Origin: Trachythela sp. YZ-2020
Lineage: Eukaryota > Cnidaria > Anthozoa > Malacalcyonacea > Clavulariidae
Length of the DNA: 64,000 nucleotides
Direction: 5' to 3'
NCBI GenBank assembly: GCA_016169945.1
Contig: JADLSH010000133.1
Location: forward strand, 186,001 to 250,000
The notes below the pieces were generated by a model that was not told the DNA's origin, did no database searches, and saw only the letters and a program-made list of their open reading frames with translations. Made by a program: the position numbers and the translations under genes. Of this stretch, positions 32,801-47,800 are shown one piece after another (positions within the stretch are counted from its first letter, which is position 1; every line of letters starts with the position of its first letter).

Positions 32801-35800
32801 GCAGAGGAAAATTAGGGAGGTGTGATGCAGGAAAGGCAAAGAATATGATTTTCTCCTTCCCTGTGTCTTGCTCTTGCCTTCCTAATTTTTCTCTGCCCGC
32901 ACGGCTGCACCTCAACTGCCCTCACCTCAACTCCTTAAAACTGCCTGCTACACAGGCTACTTGCTATGCTGGCCTCTCTTAAGTAATCAGCTCAACATTA
33001 ACTGGCATTACCTTACCACTGTGCAGTAAAATTGTCTGGGGTTAGAATGAGTGGGGTTAATTGTCTGGGGTTAGAACTGACAAAAGTAGGGTGCATCTGG
33101 GCGCATTACCAGCTATTTTAATGGGTTAAATGGCTTCCCTACAAATAATCTGTGTTCTTATGAAGTCCAAAATCATATTTTGTCCAAGCAAATTATCATC
33201 TAATGACCAGCAAACAATTGAAAATTGTTCTGAAGCTTCATCTTCACATAGCAAAATTAACAAAAATGACTTTAAAAAGTTAACAATCAGCAATGTGCCA
33301 AGATTCACCTACTTTAGAATTTTACTCTGTAACACCAGACATTACTTCAATATTTAACATTAATGCACTTGCACAGTAATAATTTTCAAAACTGTCATTC
33401 AATGGCCACTCTGTGTGTGGGCTAGTGTATGTACCTTGCTAGTGAATCACCGAATGTTTACAAAATCCTTTCCAGTTGCTTCTGTTTCAAAACAACATAC
33501 CATACTCTACTTTCTCCTTTTTGATATGGAGGTAAAAATATCTACAGTACTAACAGTAGGATTGAAAAATGTAAAATCATCTGGTGTTAGACAAAGCAAA
33601 ATGATAGGTGTATTGCCTGTTAATGGGCTGATCCTTTTTAATATTTTTAATATGACATTTGCAATTAGATGAGGATGAACTACCTGTACTTGATATACAC
33701 AGGATCCACAAATTACAACCAGTACACCAAAAAAGGGTCTGCAAAGTTATGAAGAAGGTTTTGAGAAAAACCCAACATTCTCAGGATATACTGGCTAAAT
33801 CATATGCATCTGATAAGTTACTTTTCTTAGTTCTTAAATAATATGTACATCATTGTTGTTGTTGTTAGATCATTGACTGTCTACTAGAAATCTGTCAGAC
33901 GAGTTTATTTTATTATATTAAAATCATAAATTGCTTACAAAGTATTCTATTATTTTTTCAAGATTGTGGTGTTGTGAGCCATGTGAAAGATGTAACTGAA
34001 AACATGCTAATCTAAATCATTGGCCTGGACCATCTTGTGTATCCCCGATCTTTCAACTTGGACACAGCATGGTGTACCTCCAAGGGGTCTCAGCAAGCCA
34101 CTGGCAGTGCAAAAGAAATAGCCATATAATTTTGCTGCCTCTCTGCGGGAATGTGATGCAATTGCCATGCTCTTCTTTTCCATCTCATCAGTGATGATTG
34201 CATTTGAAATTCTTCATATTGAATACTGGCACGGGCAAGGCTGGGGTCTTTGTTCTATATATTAAGTCATATAAAGAAAGTTGTTCACCACCATGAAGCA
34301 ATAATAATATCAGTCCTTAAATATGGATATATTAAAGGCTCTTTCCTTGATTTATAAAATAGCAGCATTACAGCTTTATATTTGCACCATGGTCATGGGA
34401 ATTGAGGAATTCTCAATTTGACCAATGAATCTGACTCTTAGATGGATTTTCTTGGAGGCTGCTACCCCCAAATGTTTGTTTTCACCCCCCAACATGTCCA
34501 ACATGCAACCCTATAGAACCATATGGGGGGTTACAGTGTCACTTAACTCTCTCAAAGGACCTGCCAAATTCATTGACTTGACAACTTCATAAACCTTAGT
34601 TTTTTGCTTCGAATGACTTCTGATGCACTCTAGAAACCTTTCCCACCCTTTTCCGGTGGTGCTTTTCTTTCTAGCCTCCCACTAGTGGCTCCACCCCTGG
34701 ACCTCACTGGAGGCTGAGCCCTGCAGCACGTTTGGTGAAGCCTTGTGTTACCTCGCCAGCTCACGCCCCTAAAATTTCTGGCACCCCCCCTAGTAATAAA
34801 CATGAAAATCCGTCTATGATCGGACTAAAATATTTTATAATTTACAGATATTTTTATTTATAAACTCGGATAATATCCTAATAAAATTACTCCTACCATT
34901 TGAAGGCGTGCTTCGGAAAGTTGTTTTAAAATTCTATACGTCTCCTGGCCATGAAGATCTTCAAACAGCGTCTTACAATCCTTCATGATTTGCTCATTAT
35001 AAAAACACCACATTGCGATGCTTTATTTTGGAGTGATGCAACACAGCAACAGTCCTACTCCCTTCGAAAAAAACTTTATAGCACTCGGCACACGATATTT
35101 TGTTTTGTTCTTTCGCCACTTGAAACGGTCTATTTGATGTCGACAATATGCTATTTGCAATTCCTTCATCCATTATTCATAATACTCACTCTCGAATTTA
35201 TGCAAATGTCGCCATCTTGAAAACATTATATGGCAGAGGCTTCCCCGGTTTCCTCCTTCCCTTCATTCTTTGCGCTCCCCCACCCTCGTCAAAACTTCGT
35301 GTAAGACTAATGAAAATGCTCGAGAACTCACTATTAAAAACGACTAATTATTTTTAATAGCTCACAGCCTCTGCGGAGGAGAGTGTTTCAAACCAATAAA
35401 AGCATAAAAAAATCCTTAAAAATAATTTAAAACAATGAAAAATAAACGGAAAATACGGAAAAGGGATAACTAACAAGGGATAAAATCAAGGTAAATTTTA
35501 CGATGTTTTTAACTAAAACAGACAAGAATTTGTTTTTTCGAACATGCAAAGTTGTTTTTGTCTTTGATCCGATAGCTCAATATCACTATATTTTCTATTA
35601 ATTTTATATTTTATTCTATAAATGGTACTGTAAAGTAGTTTTACTAAGTTAAGATTAGATAAATTTGTAAAAAACTAAGACAAATTTGTATCATTGAAAT
35701 TATTTTGACATTTGAAAATGACCGGCTTTGAGTTTCGGACTTTGTACTTTGCCCTCGCGTGACCAATTTTTGGCAAAATGTTGTTGTCTGAAATGCCATA

Positions 35801-38800
35801 TAATAAACAACTTACTAACTTCGACTGTTCGGTCTGTACGGTAAAATATCAAACCTCGGTCTTGCTGTAAGACCTCAGCTTGATATTTTACAGTACAGAC
35901 CTCACGCTCAGTTAGTAAGTAGTTAGTATTGGTCCTAAATTAGAACCTTGTGGCACACCTGTTCTAATGGGTTACATGTCTGAGAAAATATTATCTACTT
36001 TAAAAGTCTGCTTTCGATTGGAAAGATATGAGTTAAACCAATTTAACAAATTTTTATCAGGTTTTCTCCTGATATTGCCCAGTCTTAAGTAATTCTCACC
36101 AGGGCGTCAAAACGCACACATGAAAGAATCCGACAGGCAACCGGTTTCACTCTGTCTGTTGCAGATGGTTTTCTAAGGCCGGATAGTTTTTCCAAGCTAT
36201 TTTAAATTGGCCTTTGATTGGTAAACCCAATTTATAGTTTCGTATTTATAAACTAAAATATTTCGGTATATGTATTGTGGGGTCGATATCCGTAGCTTCA
36301 CAGCTTTTCTGGCGTTTTCACAAAGGTTGAAAAATATACTATCCGGTGGATAACGCTATCCGCCCTTCGTACAACCGGCCCTATTCTGTCATACAAATGT
36401 CTAAAACATTTTATATAACACTTTATTAAATTGTCGATACTTCATTGGCTTATAATGATCACGTGATATTGAAAAGAAATTTCCATTTTCATGATCGTGC
36501 AATGCCAATGGTCCAGTCGTGGATTTTTGTACTATACGATTTCCATTACACGGTTCGGTTTTCACTAAATTCCATCCGTCAAAATCGTAATCGTATCGTG
36601 TTAGTAGCTCATTTAACGCTAAATCCATAATGCAGCCGATGGAATTTAATGATGTTTCGTTAAATGAAAGCCATTATTATACTGAATCCTGATAAGAATA
36701 GATTATCATATGAGGGATGAGGTTATATAAGTTTTATCGCTCGAGGACGATAGCATTATTGTCACGAGTGAGCGCAGCGAACAAGGAACAATTATGATAT
36801 CGTACGATAAAATTAATGATTTCATTCGTGCAATGCCAATGGACAAATATTTTCATTCGGTGAAAGATGGAATTTTCCATCCCACACGGCTATCGCCTCG
36901 TGTAATGGAAAATTTATTTTTCACCTGATGAAAATATTTTTGCATTGCTCTAATAAACATTCACTACTAGTATACTATTACAGTATTAGTCGCAGCATTA
37001 GAATTAAAATTATAATTAATAATATTATAGCGATGTAAGTAAAATTTGAATTTTGTTGAATTTCTGGAAAGCAGCTATAATCAGCTAGTCCTTCAGTTTG
37101 AATAAATAGATATACTATACTCTATAGTATATACGATAAAATTCAGTTTTTACAAACGAATCTACAAAGAAATAATTTTTGAAGATACAAGGTAACAAGC
37201 AGATGAAGAACATCCATGCTATAACTTTTTGCCTAAAACTAGCTAAAACTCATAATTATAATCTTAGACTTAGGAATAAGAACCATCTAAACGTAATAAT
37301 ATCGGAACAGATAGACATAAGAACTCGTTTATTCCAAGAGCATGTCGTAACGTATATATTTAGGTTAAAATTATATCTTTTGAATTAGTTAGCCTATTAT
37401 TCTATCTTTTATTATTTTTTATATATATTTTTGAATATTTATAGGAATAATATGCTTTATTATATAAAGTATAGTGCTTTATAGAGATTTCGAGCACTGA
37501 TAAAACTGATAATCTTACATGTGAGATTATTTAATGATAATCTCACAGGTGAAAATTATCGCTTTTGAAGTTTATGAAGATGGATATTTTATTTTATTTT
37601 ATTTTGTTTGAAAAGACTGTCCTATATATAATAAACAGAAAAATACATGGATGCTTGGAAATGTTGTGTTGTAGGCCTAATGTTATGTTCGTGTTGTAGG
37701 CCTACATCATATCTCACTCGTTCGCTGCCGCTCACTCGTGAGATATCAAGTTCAACACTCGAAATAAATCTGGTATTTCCGTTCACCCATGTATTATTCT
37801 CTATATAACTATAGTATCATAGCCGTAGGAAGCAACTTCAAGTTTGAAGAAAACTTGAGGGCACGTGCCCCTGTGCCCCGAGGCCATATAGCTGCTGGTG
37901 TATTTATTGATCTTTCGAAAGCTTTTGATACGCTAGACCACCAAGTTTTACTTTCAAAAATTGGAGTACTATGGTATCCGAGGTGTGGCCTTGCAGTGGA
38001 TCAGAAGCTATTTGTTAAATCGTGAGCAATTTGTCCAATTTAGATACACTTGCTCGTCTTTCAATAAAATAAAATGTGGAGTACCTCAGGGATCAATACT
38101 AGGTCCGTTACTCTTTATTTTATATATAAATGATCTTCCAAATGCATTGGATTTGGCTAAATCGTTTCTTTTTGCGGATGACACTAGTGTATATTATTCA
38201 CATCTGGACATTAAAAATCTCGAGATTATCTTAAATCGTGAACTGGCAAACCTAGATGTTTGGATGAAATCAAACAAATTATCTGTAAATATTAGTAAAA
38301 CTAATTATGTTATCTTTCGGCCAAGACAAAGAAAATTAAATATAAATTTATGTCTCCAGTACGACAATCAAACCTTAATCCAGAAGCAATGTATCAAATT
38401 CTTAGGTGTATACATTGATGAGAATTTATCGTGGAAGATTCACATAAATAATATTTGTAAAAAGATGGCGAAATCTGTTGGAATTATCTACAGGTCTCGC
38501 CATCTTTTATCACCTACAACTAAGTTATGCTTATATTATACTCTTATATATCCTTATCTAACCTATTGTAATATTGTATGGTCCTCTACTTATGTAACTA
38601 ATCTAAACAGAATTTATCTTCTACAAAAACGGGTTGTAAGAGCTCTGACGAACTCTGACTACCGTGCTCACTCCTCTCCGTTATTCTATCAGTTAAAAAT
38701 ATTAGATATATTTAAATTGAATTCCTTTTACATAGGTACATTTATGTTTAAATACCACCATCACTTGTTACCTGAATGTTTTGATAACTTATTTATCACA

Positions 38801-41800
38801 AACAATCAAGTACATAGTTATAACACCAGATCGGCTACAAATTACAGATCTCACGCGTGTCGGACAAACATAAAGAAATTCACTATTCTTTCTGTTGGTC
38901 CGAATACATGGAATTCTTTTCCACCACATATTACGGCTAAAATCACTATTTCCTCTTTCAAGAATCAATTACGCATTTTCCTACTTGGAAATTATAATGT
39001 CGCATAGACGTCGAAATCGACATGTTTTAGTTATTAACTTGTATATTATGTAGTAATGTATGTGTGTTTTGAACTTGAACAAAGATATGGTCTTATTTTG
39101 AATTATCACAGTGAACTAGGGGGTCTCATGACTACTGCCATTGGGCCTCCTCTTCTCTAAATTTACTATTATAATATTATTTTAGTTGACGAGATGGCCT
39201 CTTAATATAAGCCTTTTAGCTTCTTGAGGTCTTCTCGCTACTGCTCAGCATTGATATTCAAATTATAATTAATGTAAATATCTATATTCTTGTTGTGTTG
39301 TGGCAAATAAATGATTGATTGATTGATTGATTGCTTCCACCCCTGTTCCTACGCCACTGATTGGTATTACTGCTTGTATAGAATGTAAATCCATTGCATT
39401 TTTAAATTTAAGATCGATGGATCAATAAAGTTATATTATTATTTAATTTTGAGAAACACAATAAAAATTATCTTTACTTCTTACCCTCCAGATATGAATT
39501 CATATTGTGGTGTATCATAAGGCTTGTTACTTGGTGTTGCACGGCATGTTTCGGCTCGTACAACAATATCAGTGTTGCTGGTGTCTACACCATACTGGAT
39601 GTTGATACGGTCAGCAAAACTTTTAAATGCTGGATACTTATCAGAAGAAGAAGAAAGGAAACCAGCATCGGAGAAGGAACCCATATCCACAGTAAAGTTT
39701 CCTAGATCACCTAAAATATAAATACAATAAGATCAATTACAATAAAGAAGTAAATCATCGCAATGCTAGATTATATATATTAGTGGACGGTGTGCCCCTA
39801 GCAGTATATGTAGGCGGAATATGTCAAAAGTGTCTTCTGACTTATATCTTAGACTTATGGGGTTTAATCATGGAAGGACGACGGTTATACAGTTGCGTTG
39901 AGCCTATTCCCAAATCCCTCACTTGTGCAAATGATATCATGAAATGAATGACATGCATGAACACTATTACATCCCATACAACCATTACCTTATCTGGCTT
40001 ATCACATCACATACTTACCATTTTTGCTCTCCCTTTCTAATGAATTTTATATTATTAGTGTTGTGTTATCATTTGGCGCCTGTGTTGGCATCCGTACGTA
40101 GGCAAAATTTTCCAATTTTTGACTTTGTTATAGGCAAATTTTTTCTATTGCTATGTTATCTTAAAATAATGTTCAATCTTAACGGACTGTCCTTAGATTA
40201 AAATTAGGCAGCGACTTTTGTTTCTTCTGACGAAAGACTGCACGGATACACTGCATTGTGCCAGACTGTAAAACAAACTTAAACCATAATATAATATGCG
40301 AATCTCATATATATGATTCATATAATATTCATGAATTTCAAATGAAATTAGTACTTACTTTGTTTAATTTTTATCACTGGCCTCGGAGGTTTAAATTTCA
40401 AACCACTTACGCTTATCAAACGGCTATAGGCACATCTGAAAGCGAATGCGAATGATTGTTTTCTTGTAATAACTGAACCAGGCGAGGTTGGAGCAGCTGC
40501 TGTCAAAGTATTGTTATAATACATTTCTTGATCAGTTTCAGAATACATCGTCCCACATTTATTCAATGCTGTCGTTATATACACATGTGTTTCATTGTAA
40601 CTTGCTTTACACGTACTGTCTGCGAGATACATGTTGTCAAGGTCGAGAGATGATACTTCGTGCCTTCCAATTACCACTGTAATATTATCTTTCTTGCATA
40701 TCACCAGGTATGAGATTGCTTGAAAGAAAATATATTTTTAGCGTAAAATACAAAATAGACTCTTTGCATAAATGCTGAAATATCTAAAAACAATGAATGA
40801 CTGGATGGCAAGGAGCAGAGTGGAATTTTTGAAACAATCAAGAGACAATAGAACATTCCCAACGCTGGACCGTTACAAAATGGCACTGTTGTTTTCTTAA
40901 TTATTACGCACCATGCTCATTTTTAACAACAGCATATCATGTAAACTTTTTGAAGTATAACAATGAAGAGAAGGCTATATATATACGAACAGAGCTGGCT
41001 TTTTCATTTGTAGATTTTTATTGCCAAAGTGAAGATATTTCATTTCTTTTAATCCTGCATTGAAAAAATATATAATCATGGTATATTATTTAAAATTCAT
41101 TTGACTTAGGCAATCGTACATCCATAATTTGGTCGAGGAGTGTTTACTTTGAAAATCCTCCTACACTTCCTCAAATATCCAAAAAAGATCTTCGAAAAAG
41201 ATCCAAAAATCCTTCCCAGCGCGCAGATTCACCAAAATCCTAAATTCGAAAAATTCCCATAAAATCTCTAAAAATCCCAGAAAATGTCTAAAAATCTCCA
41301 AATCTATTGCAAAATCCGAACGGAAAAACACGTTTCAAAATCCATAAAATTTCAAAATCTCAAAAATGTCCTTTTAAGGTGGCTCGATACAGTTTTGTAT
41401 TATTTCGTATAAAATGAAAAATTAAGGATATAGAAAATAAATTTTGGGCAATTATTAACTGTAGGAGGAAAAATGTATCTGAAATACATAAAGCCATACT
41501 TGAAGGGTTCTAAAAAATTTTAAAAAGTATCATAACTACCGTTGCTATGGCAGACGTTCAAAATGGCGATATTATGACTTTTAAAGTAATTAACTCCAAA
41601 ATTGCGGTGACCATTTTATTTGATAAAACGTTCCACTTGCAAAGGAGTGTTTGCAAATTTAAAAATTCTGTAATGAGGAAAATTTTTGAATTGTAAAAAC
41701 ACATTTTATTAAATTAAAAATTTTCCTCATTACAGAATTTTTTTAAATTTAAAACACTTCCTTTATTAAGGGAAACGTTTTATCAAATAAAATGAAGTCT

Positions 41801-44800
41801 CGAAATTTTCGCGAGTTAAATTACTTAAAGTCAATATCGGCCATTTTGAAACGTCACGGTTGCCATAGCAACGGTAGTTATGATACTTTAAAATTTTAGA
41901 ACCCTTCAAGTATGGTTTTATGTATTTCAGATACATTTTTCCTCCTACAGTTAATAATTGCCCAAAATTTATTTTCTATATTCTTAATTTTTCATTTTAT
42001 ACGAAATAATACAAAACTGTATCGAGCCACCTTAATTCCGCTCAAAATCACGCAAGAAATCCCAAATCGCAGGATGTATTGCAGGGATTTTCAAATCCTA
42101 AAAATCCTCCTACGCAATTTTCAGAGTAATACACCCCTTGCGTTTGATATTTAAGAATTAAAAAACGAGTCGCGTGCCGTTATGGTGTAATAATGCACGA
42201 GGGGTGAATGTTGGGAGAATACGAGAGAAGCTTGTAAAACACGAGGCTTAGCCGAGTGTTTTACACGCTTCTCGAGTATTCTCCCAACATTCCCCCGAGT
42301 GCATTATTACACCATAACGGCACAAGACGAGTTTTTTAATTCTTTTATATTATAAGTGGTATATAACCACAGTAAACAATTTTGTTCAAAGATCAATATT
42401 GATATTCTCCTAACATGTAATCACTGACGTCACTGGCAAGCTTTTAATGTTTTCATTGCTTGGCAACAACTACAAGCTTGAATTCTGGCCGGCGAAGGAG
42501 CGAAAAACTTGCAACTCAACAAAAATTAGGGACTAAAAAGGCACAAAAACTGTTGAAATTTTTTCAAATATAGTGCACAATGATAGACAGATTGGTTTTT
42601 CGTTGTTCTGCTTCACTATTGTCCTGGATTCGTATAATAGCGAAGAGTTTTTCCGTTTTTGTCAAGCTGCTTTGATGACAATATGACATTGGCTCTCAAG
42701 TTGATTTTTCATCTTGAACCAAATATATCAGGCAGTTTTTGTTTGAAGGTACTGTTTGAATATTTTTTGAGTTTTTTTGCTAGTTCAGTGGTTGGTGGTT
42801 AAAAATTTTCTCAGACAAACTGTCAAGAAATGCATAAACATGTCGTATTTGTGTAGGTTTTTGTCGTTGCATCTTGACAGCTTAAAAACTGTACACATAT
42901 TGTTTATATCTAAATCAATGCCAAAATGGTTAATTTTAATTTTTTGCACCTAGAACTGTGGATAAATTTGGTTTGGTTAGTGTTTAAAAACAGTTTTTGT
43001 ACCTTTAAATGTCAAAATAGTACAGATTTTCGCGTTTCTTGTCGCCGTTGAATGCCAACTTTCAAGCAAAATGTTTCAAACTCAGAAACAGCTACGAATC
43101 TTTATTCGCCGTTTATGTTCCGTTGTTATTTGTTGGCTGGCTTTTTTCCATCTCGTTTAGGTCTATTTTTTCTTGCTTTTTGACAGACTTTGGATTTAAA
43201 ACTATTATAATTTTGTTCATATTGTATTGACAATTCCGAGGAAAATTTAACAAGCGGGGACGAAGTGATAAAAATCAAAACGGTGGCCGTGCTTTATTGC
43301 GTCATAAAGCACGCGCATTAGCCAATCAAATTGCTCGTTAGATACTACTTATAATATAATGAGTCATAATGCATGTCTGTTTAAGCCTGGTTCATACGAA
43401 TGGGATATGATAAGCATAAACATGGATACAGAATAAAACGTCATGATCGAAGACAGATTTGAAATAATTATTTGTTTCGCCACAGATAACGCTTACAAAT
43501 TTGCGCTAATGCTTATGTCGACACTATTGTCGCGCACTTCACTGCATTGCTTTCTTATGCCATTCGTCTTTCCTTATACTTGTCGGCTATTATCTAACAG
43601 TCTATTTCAGGCTCTCATTTGTCTTTCCTTATACTTGTCGGTTATTATCTAACAGTCTATTTCAACACTCTATTTCAGGCTCTTCTAATGGTTTAAGTGT
43701 TTTGAAGCAGTCTATGTTTTTATTATTTAGACTGGTAAAATTGGATACCCAAATATACCAACTTAGAAGTCAATCTTATATGAGGGACTCGCACGCAATG
43801 GAATTGGGTTGGGGAACGTCAGAATCCTTCTGCACAAAATGTTGACAGAGAGGATAATTTAATTGAAATTGGAAGTAAAATATAGTCCAAATGTCTCTTC
43901 GTTGCTTCGCCATGACATTTTCTATCTGTCTGAAATTCGTAAAATATGTAAAGACACAGCGATATAAACAGCGACTCAGCGAGACAATTTACATCATGCA
44001 CCAGGTACTTTTCCGTTTTAGGCACCATTGCAAATGAAAAAAATATCAGGGGACACGTGACCATATTAAGGAGTCGTTTGGCTATTTGTATGTGATGGCA
44101 TAAAATAAATATTTGAATGATTATTAAACCATACCATTGCAAGTAGTGGAGGACATTTTCTCTGCCAAAGTTGAAAATTCAGTAAAATTGTGCAAAAGGA
44201 AAAGATGATCATCTACTGGAGCGGAAGCCATTGTTTCCAGTTCTGATACATCGATGCTTGAACCAATTCCAATAGAAAATATGATGATACCCATGTTCTT
44301 GAGTTGCTGAGCTGGTTGATCAACATTTCCACTGCTTTTACCATCAGTGAGCACTATCAAAATTTTCTTCGCATCTAAAAGTTTTAGCCATACACAAGTA
44401 GGTATACAGTGTTCGATCAGGGAGCTTTAATATGTATAAAAAAGGTAGTCCAACTTTAGCATGTTGTCGTGCGTTTAATATTCAGTGTGTACATGTATAA
44501 TAAAGATCAATCGTTTTGCTGTCAAATGATACATTTTTGCACCATTTCGATAAAAAGTGGCGAAACACGATACGATTAAAAATTGCCGATGGAGAACGCA
44601 TTTTCCCACCATTGGGACTTCAGTGCAAAGCTATTGTCTGCCTATTGAAAATGTGCGCGCGATTGCATGCAAACGTTGGATTACATTTTTTTCTTACATC
44701 CTGTATTTATGAGTGAACAATTAAAGGGTGTTGTAGCGAAAAAGCAATGCACTATAATGACGTTTGAAACTATTATGACAGCAACTCCCGCTACAAATAG

Positions 44801-47800
44801 GTGTGAAACTATATTAGCTCCCACTCCCATTTGCGAACCCCCTCCCATTCGCCAACCCCAGTCCCCCTCCCCATAAATAATGACCACTCCCTGATCCTAG
44901 AAAAAACTGAGTCCTTGAAGAAGACAGTGCAACAAATATCTAAAAACAAATTACTGTGCAAGCTTTACCTGCGCTGCCCGGAAACGTACTTCCAATTCTC
45001 TTGTTGTCTGCATGGCACGCATTAATTTGCCCCCATTTTGAGGGTTGGTTTGTTATATTAAAGATTTTGGAACAGAGTAGTTTCGTTAACGCGTGCGAAG
45101 TGTAAGGCTCGTTCAAATATTTTGACCAAAGCAGGGCAGTTTTACTTCAAACGACTAATTCTAATCAGATTTTAGTTACGCGAAATGACGCAGCTGTACA
45201 GTAATCACAGAAACTTTGATCCCCGAGCCAACGGCGCGATAGCGCCGTTCCGTGAGTAAGCACGGGCCGATGGTACTAATTCCGGTCGGGTATTTACACC
45301 TGGTGTATGATGGAAGATGACCTAGCGAAGTGAAAGTCATGCTGCTTTATGTCCTGGGCGTTGAGTGGTTTTGTCTTTATGCGCATGTACTAGTGCAAGC
45401 CTAAGGCGGACTGTAATCTATAAAGCACATGATTGGTAACATAAAAAATTTGGTTCTCCAGTGCACACGTCAATATTTCATTTTGCAAATAGTTTTTTAT
45501 AAGTTTTAGAACTTATACGGATTGTGAAATAGGATTTCGTAACGATAAACATTAAACTAGAAAGACGAATCTTGGTAAGCAATATACTATAAGGTATTTG
45601 ACTATTATCTATTATCTGCATTGAGTTGTGGGTTTCGTGCACATTTAAATAATTTTTAAACCATAGAATAATAAACAATTATTGGTTGAGGCTGAGCGTT
45701 ATATCAAGAATAATTCTTGTTATTATTCGTTCAAACTTTATTCTCGTTCCTGATTGGTCAAAAAGCATCGGATGATTCTCAATATCCGGTAGTTCTCACG
45801 TTTTTCCGCTTCTGACGTCATCACCGTGCCATAATATTTTTTGGATCCAAAAAAACTATTATTGCACGCTGTAGACCACAGGCCCTACGTGGTCCTAAAA
45901 GCCCGCGAAATTTTGAAAGTCAAAACAAAATGGCTTCTTGTAAATTTGCCTTTTCAAAAGAAGAGAAAATATCCAAATTATTCTCAGAAAAATAAAGTGA
46001 CTGCACCAAAAAGGACACGAAACAATACAAAACCATCTTCAACAAGTATTTATTGTTTTATTAAATGTTAACGTATGTCCTTTTGCATCTTTCCCACCGG
46101 CCGCAAGTCTTGGCTTACTTGTCTCGGTTTTCGTCTTTTGAATGTATAATAAAATAATTATTGGCCATGATACGGCTTACCCATGATATTTAAGAATTAT
46201 TCAGACCTCGGTCAATGTTATCCGCCTCGGTCTGAATAATTCTTCATATCATGCTCAGCCTCAACAAATAATTGTTTAATATCATGCGTAAGCCGAATCC
46301 AATAATTGTTCTATTATACATTCAAAAGACAAAAACCAGACAAGTAAGCCAAGAATTGCGGCCGGTGGGAAAGATGCAAAAGCACATAAGTTAACATTTA
46401 ATAAAACAATAAATACTTGTTGAACATGGTTTTGTATTGTTTCGTGGCGTTTTTTGTGCAGTCACTTTCTTTTTCTGACAATAATTTGGACATTTTCTCT
46501 TCGTTTGAAAAGGCAAATTTACAAGAACATTTTGTTTCGGCTTTCAAAATTTCGTGGGCTTTTAGGACCGCGCAGGGCCCTGGGCTCTACAGCGTGCAAT
46601 AATAGTTTTTTGGATCTAAGTTCGATCCAAAAAAACTATTATTGCCCGCTGAAAACGTCAGAAGCGGAAATAACGTGAGAACTACCGGATATTGAGAATT
46701 ATCCGATGCTTTTTGACCAATCAGGAACGATAATAAAGTTTGAATGTATAATAATGTGTTTTGTTATACGAGTTCATAATTAATAATTGTTCATTTCAGC
46801 AATTTAGCCGACGGTTTTTATTTATATTATTATATATTTGAGCAAAAAACTATTTCAAATATAGACTTGTGACTCTCTCCTCCGCAGAGCCTCCTTAAGT
46901 ATTTACAAATAACTTACATGAAGTTTCCTGAATAAAAGTGAGCGCGCGGGGAGTGATGGGAAGATTGAAATGAAGGCGAGGAGGCTCTGCCAGATAATGC
47001 AAAAAAGTATGGTTTTCGAACCAAACCTTTTGTTTGACTGCTTTGACATCTTTTTAAACCTGAAATGGACGGAAATGTGGTAGAAATTGAAATAAATCTT
47101 CATAATCTGAGTATCGAAGGTCAGTGGAGTCATTTTTATAAAGAAATTTTGCAATTTAGAGGATATTTTCAGTCAACATATCCATATTCATTTGCAATTT
47201 CTCGCTATTTTTCAGTGCAAATTGAGAGAAGAAGATATTAATGTTGGATTCACTCCAGGAGAGTCAAGTACGCCTGAAAAGGAAAGTGGAAAACATCTCT
47301 TAACACCCTCGAAGGTTGATATCGAACCGCCATATTTATTACATTAACTGGCAGAGGCTACTTTTATTTCGCTCTTCCCATCACTCCCTGCACGCTCACT
47401 TTTCCCTCACTAGAAACTTCATGTAAGCCTCTGCGGAGGAGAGAGGACTTGTGACTAAAGTAAAAATATTTTTACAAACAAATTAATTAATACGTTTGTT
47501 ATGAATACGTTTTACAGTTTCTCGACTATAGCTGAAAGGGAATACAGAATACAGTGAGTTAATTTCATGAACATATTTCGAAAAGTAGAAGCCTAAAGGC
47601 GCTTTACACTATGCAACTTGTCTGGTAATTTTTCTCACAACTTGGTGTAACATGCCTCGTAATCACCAAGTCTCCCAACATTTTTGTTGCAAGAAATCTT
47701 TCACGAAGAAGAATCACGTTCTACTTTTCGCAACGGTTGCGGCAATGCTGCAATGCATCTTTAAAACATTGCACGGTGTAAAATACCTTCTTGCAACTTG

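Larger units (their letters stand above)
31796..35385. mobile_element. DNA transposon, 9-bp TSD, CTCTCCTCCGCAGAG termini (copy 1)
   Basis: The 9-bp duplication TTTCAAACC lies at 31787-31795 and 35386-35394. The ends CACTCTCCTCCGCAGAGGCT and its reverse complement extend as inverted repeats of about 200 bp. The left arm carries a 99-bp tandem duplication (31831-32030). The interior holds a candidate two-exon small gene (32100-33841) and, on the minus strand, a BED-like finger frame (34997-35173). A 9-bp TSD suggests a Mutator-like element, whereas BED fingers are commoner in hAT. The superfamily is unresolved. Confidence 0.8.

Noticed and set aside
45841..46071. 76-residue basic frame as a host gene
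   Set aside because: It lies in one arm of the 1-kb palindrome, with no domain and no splice context.
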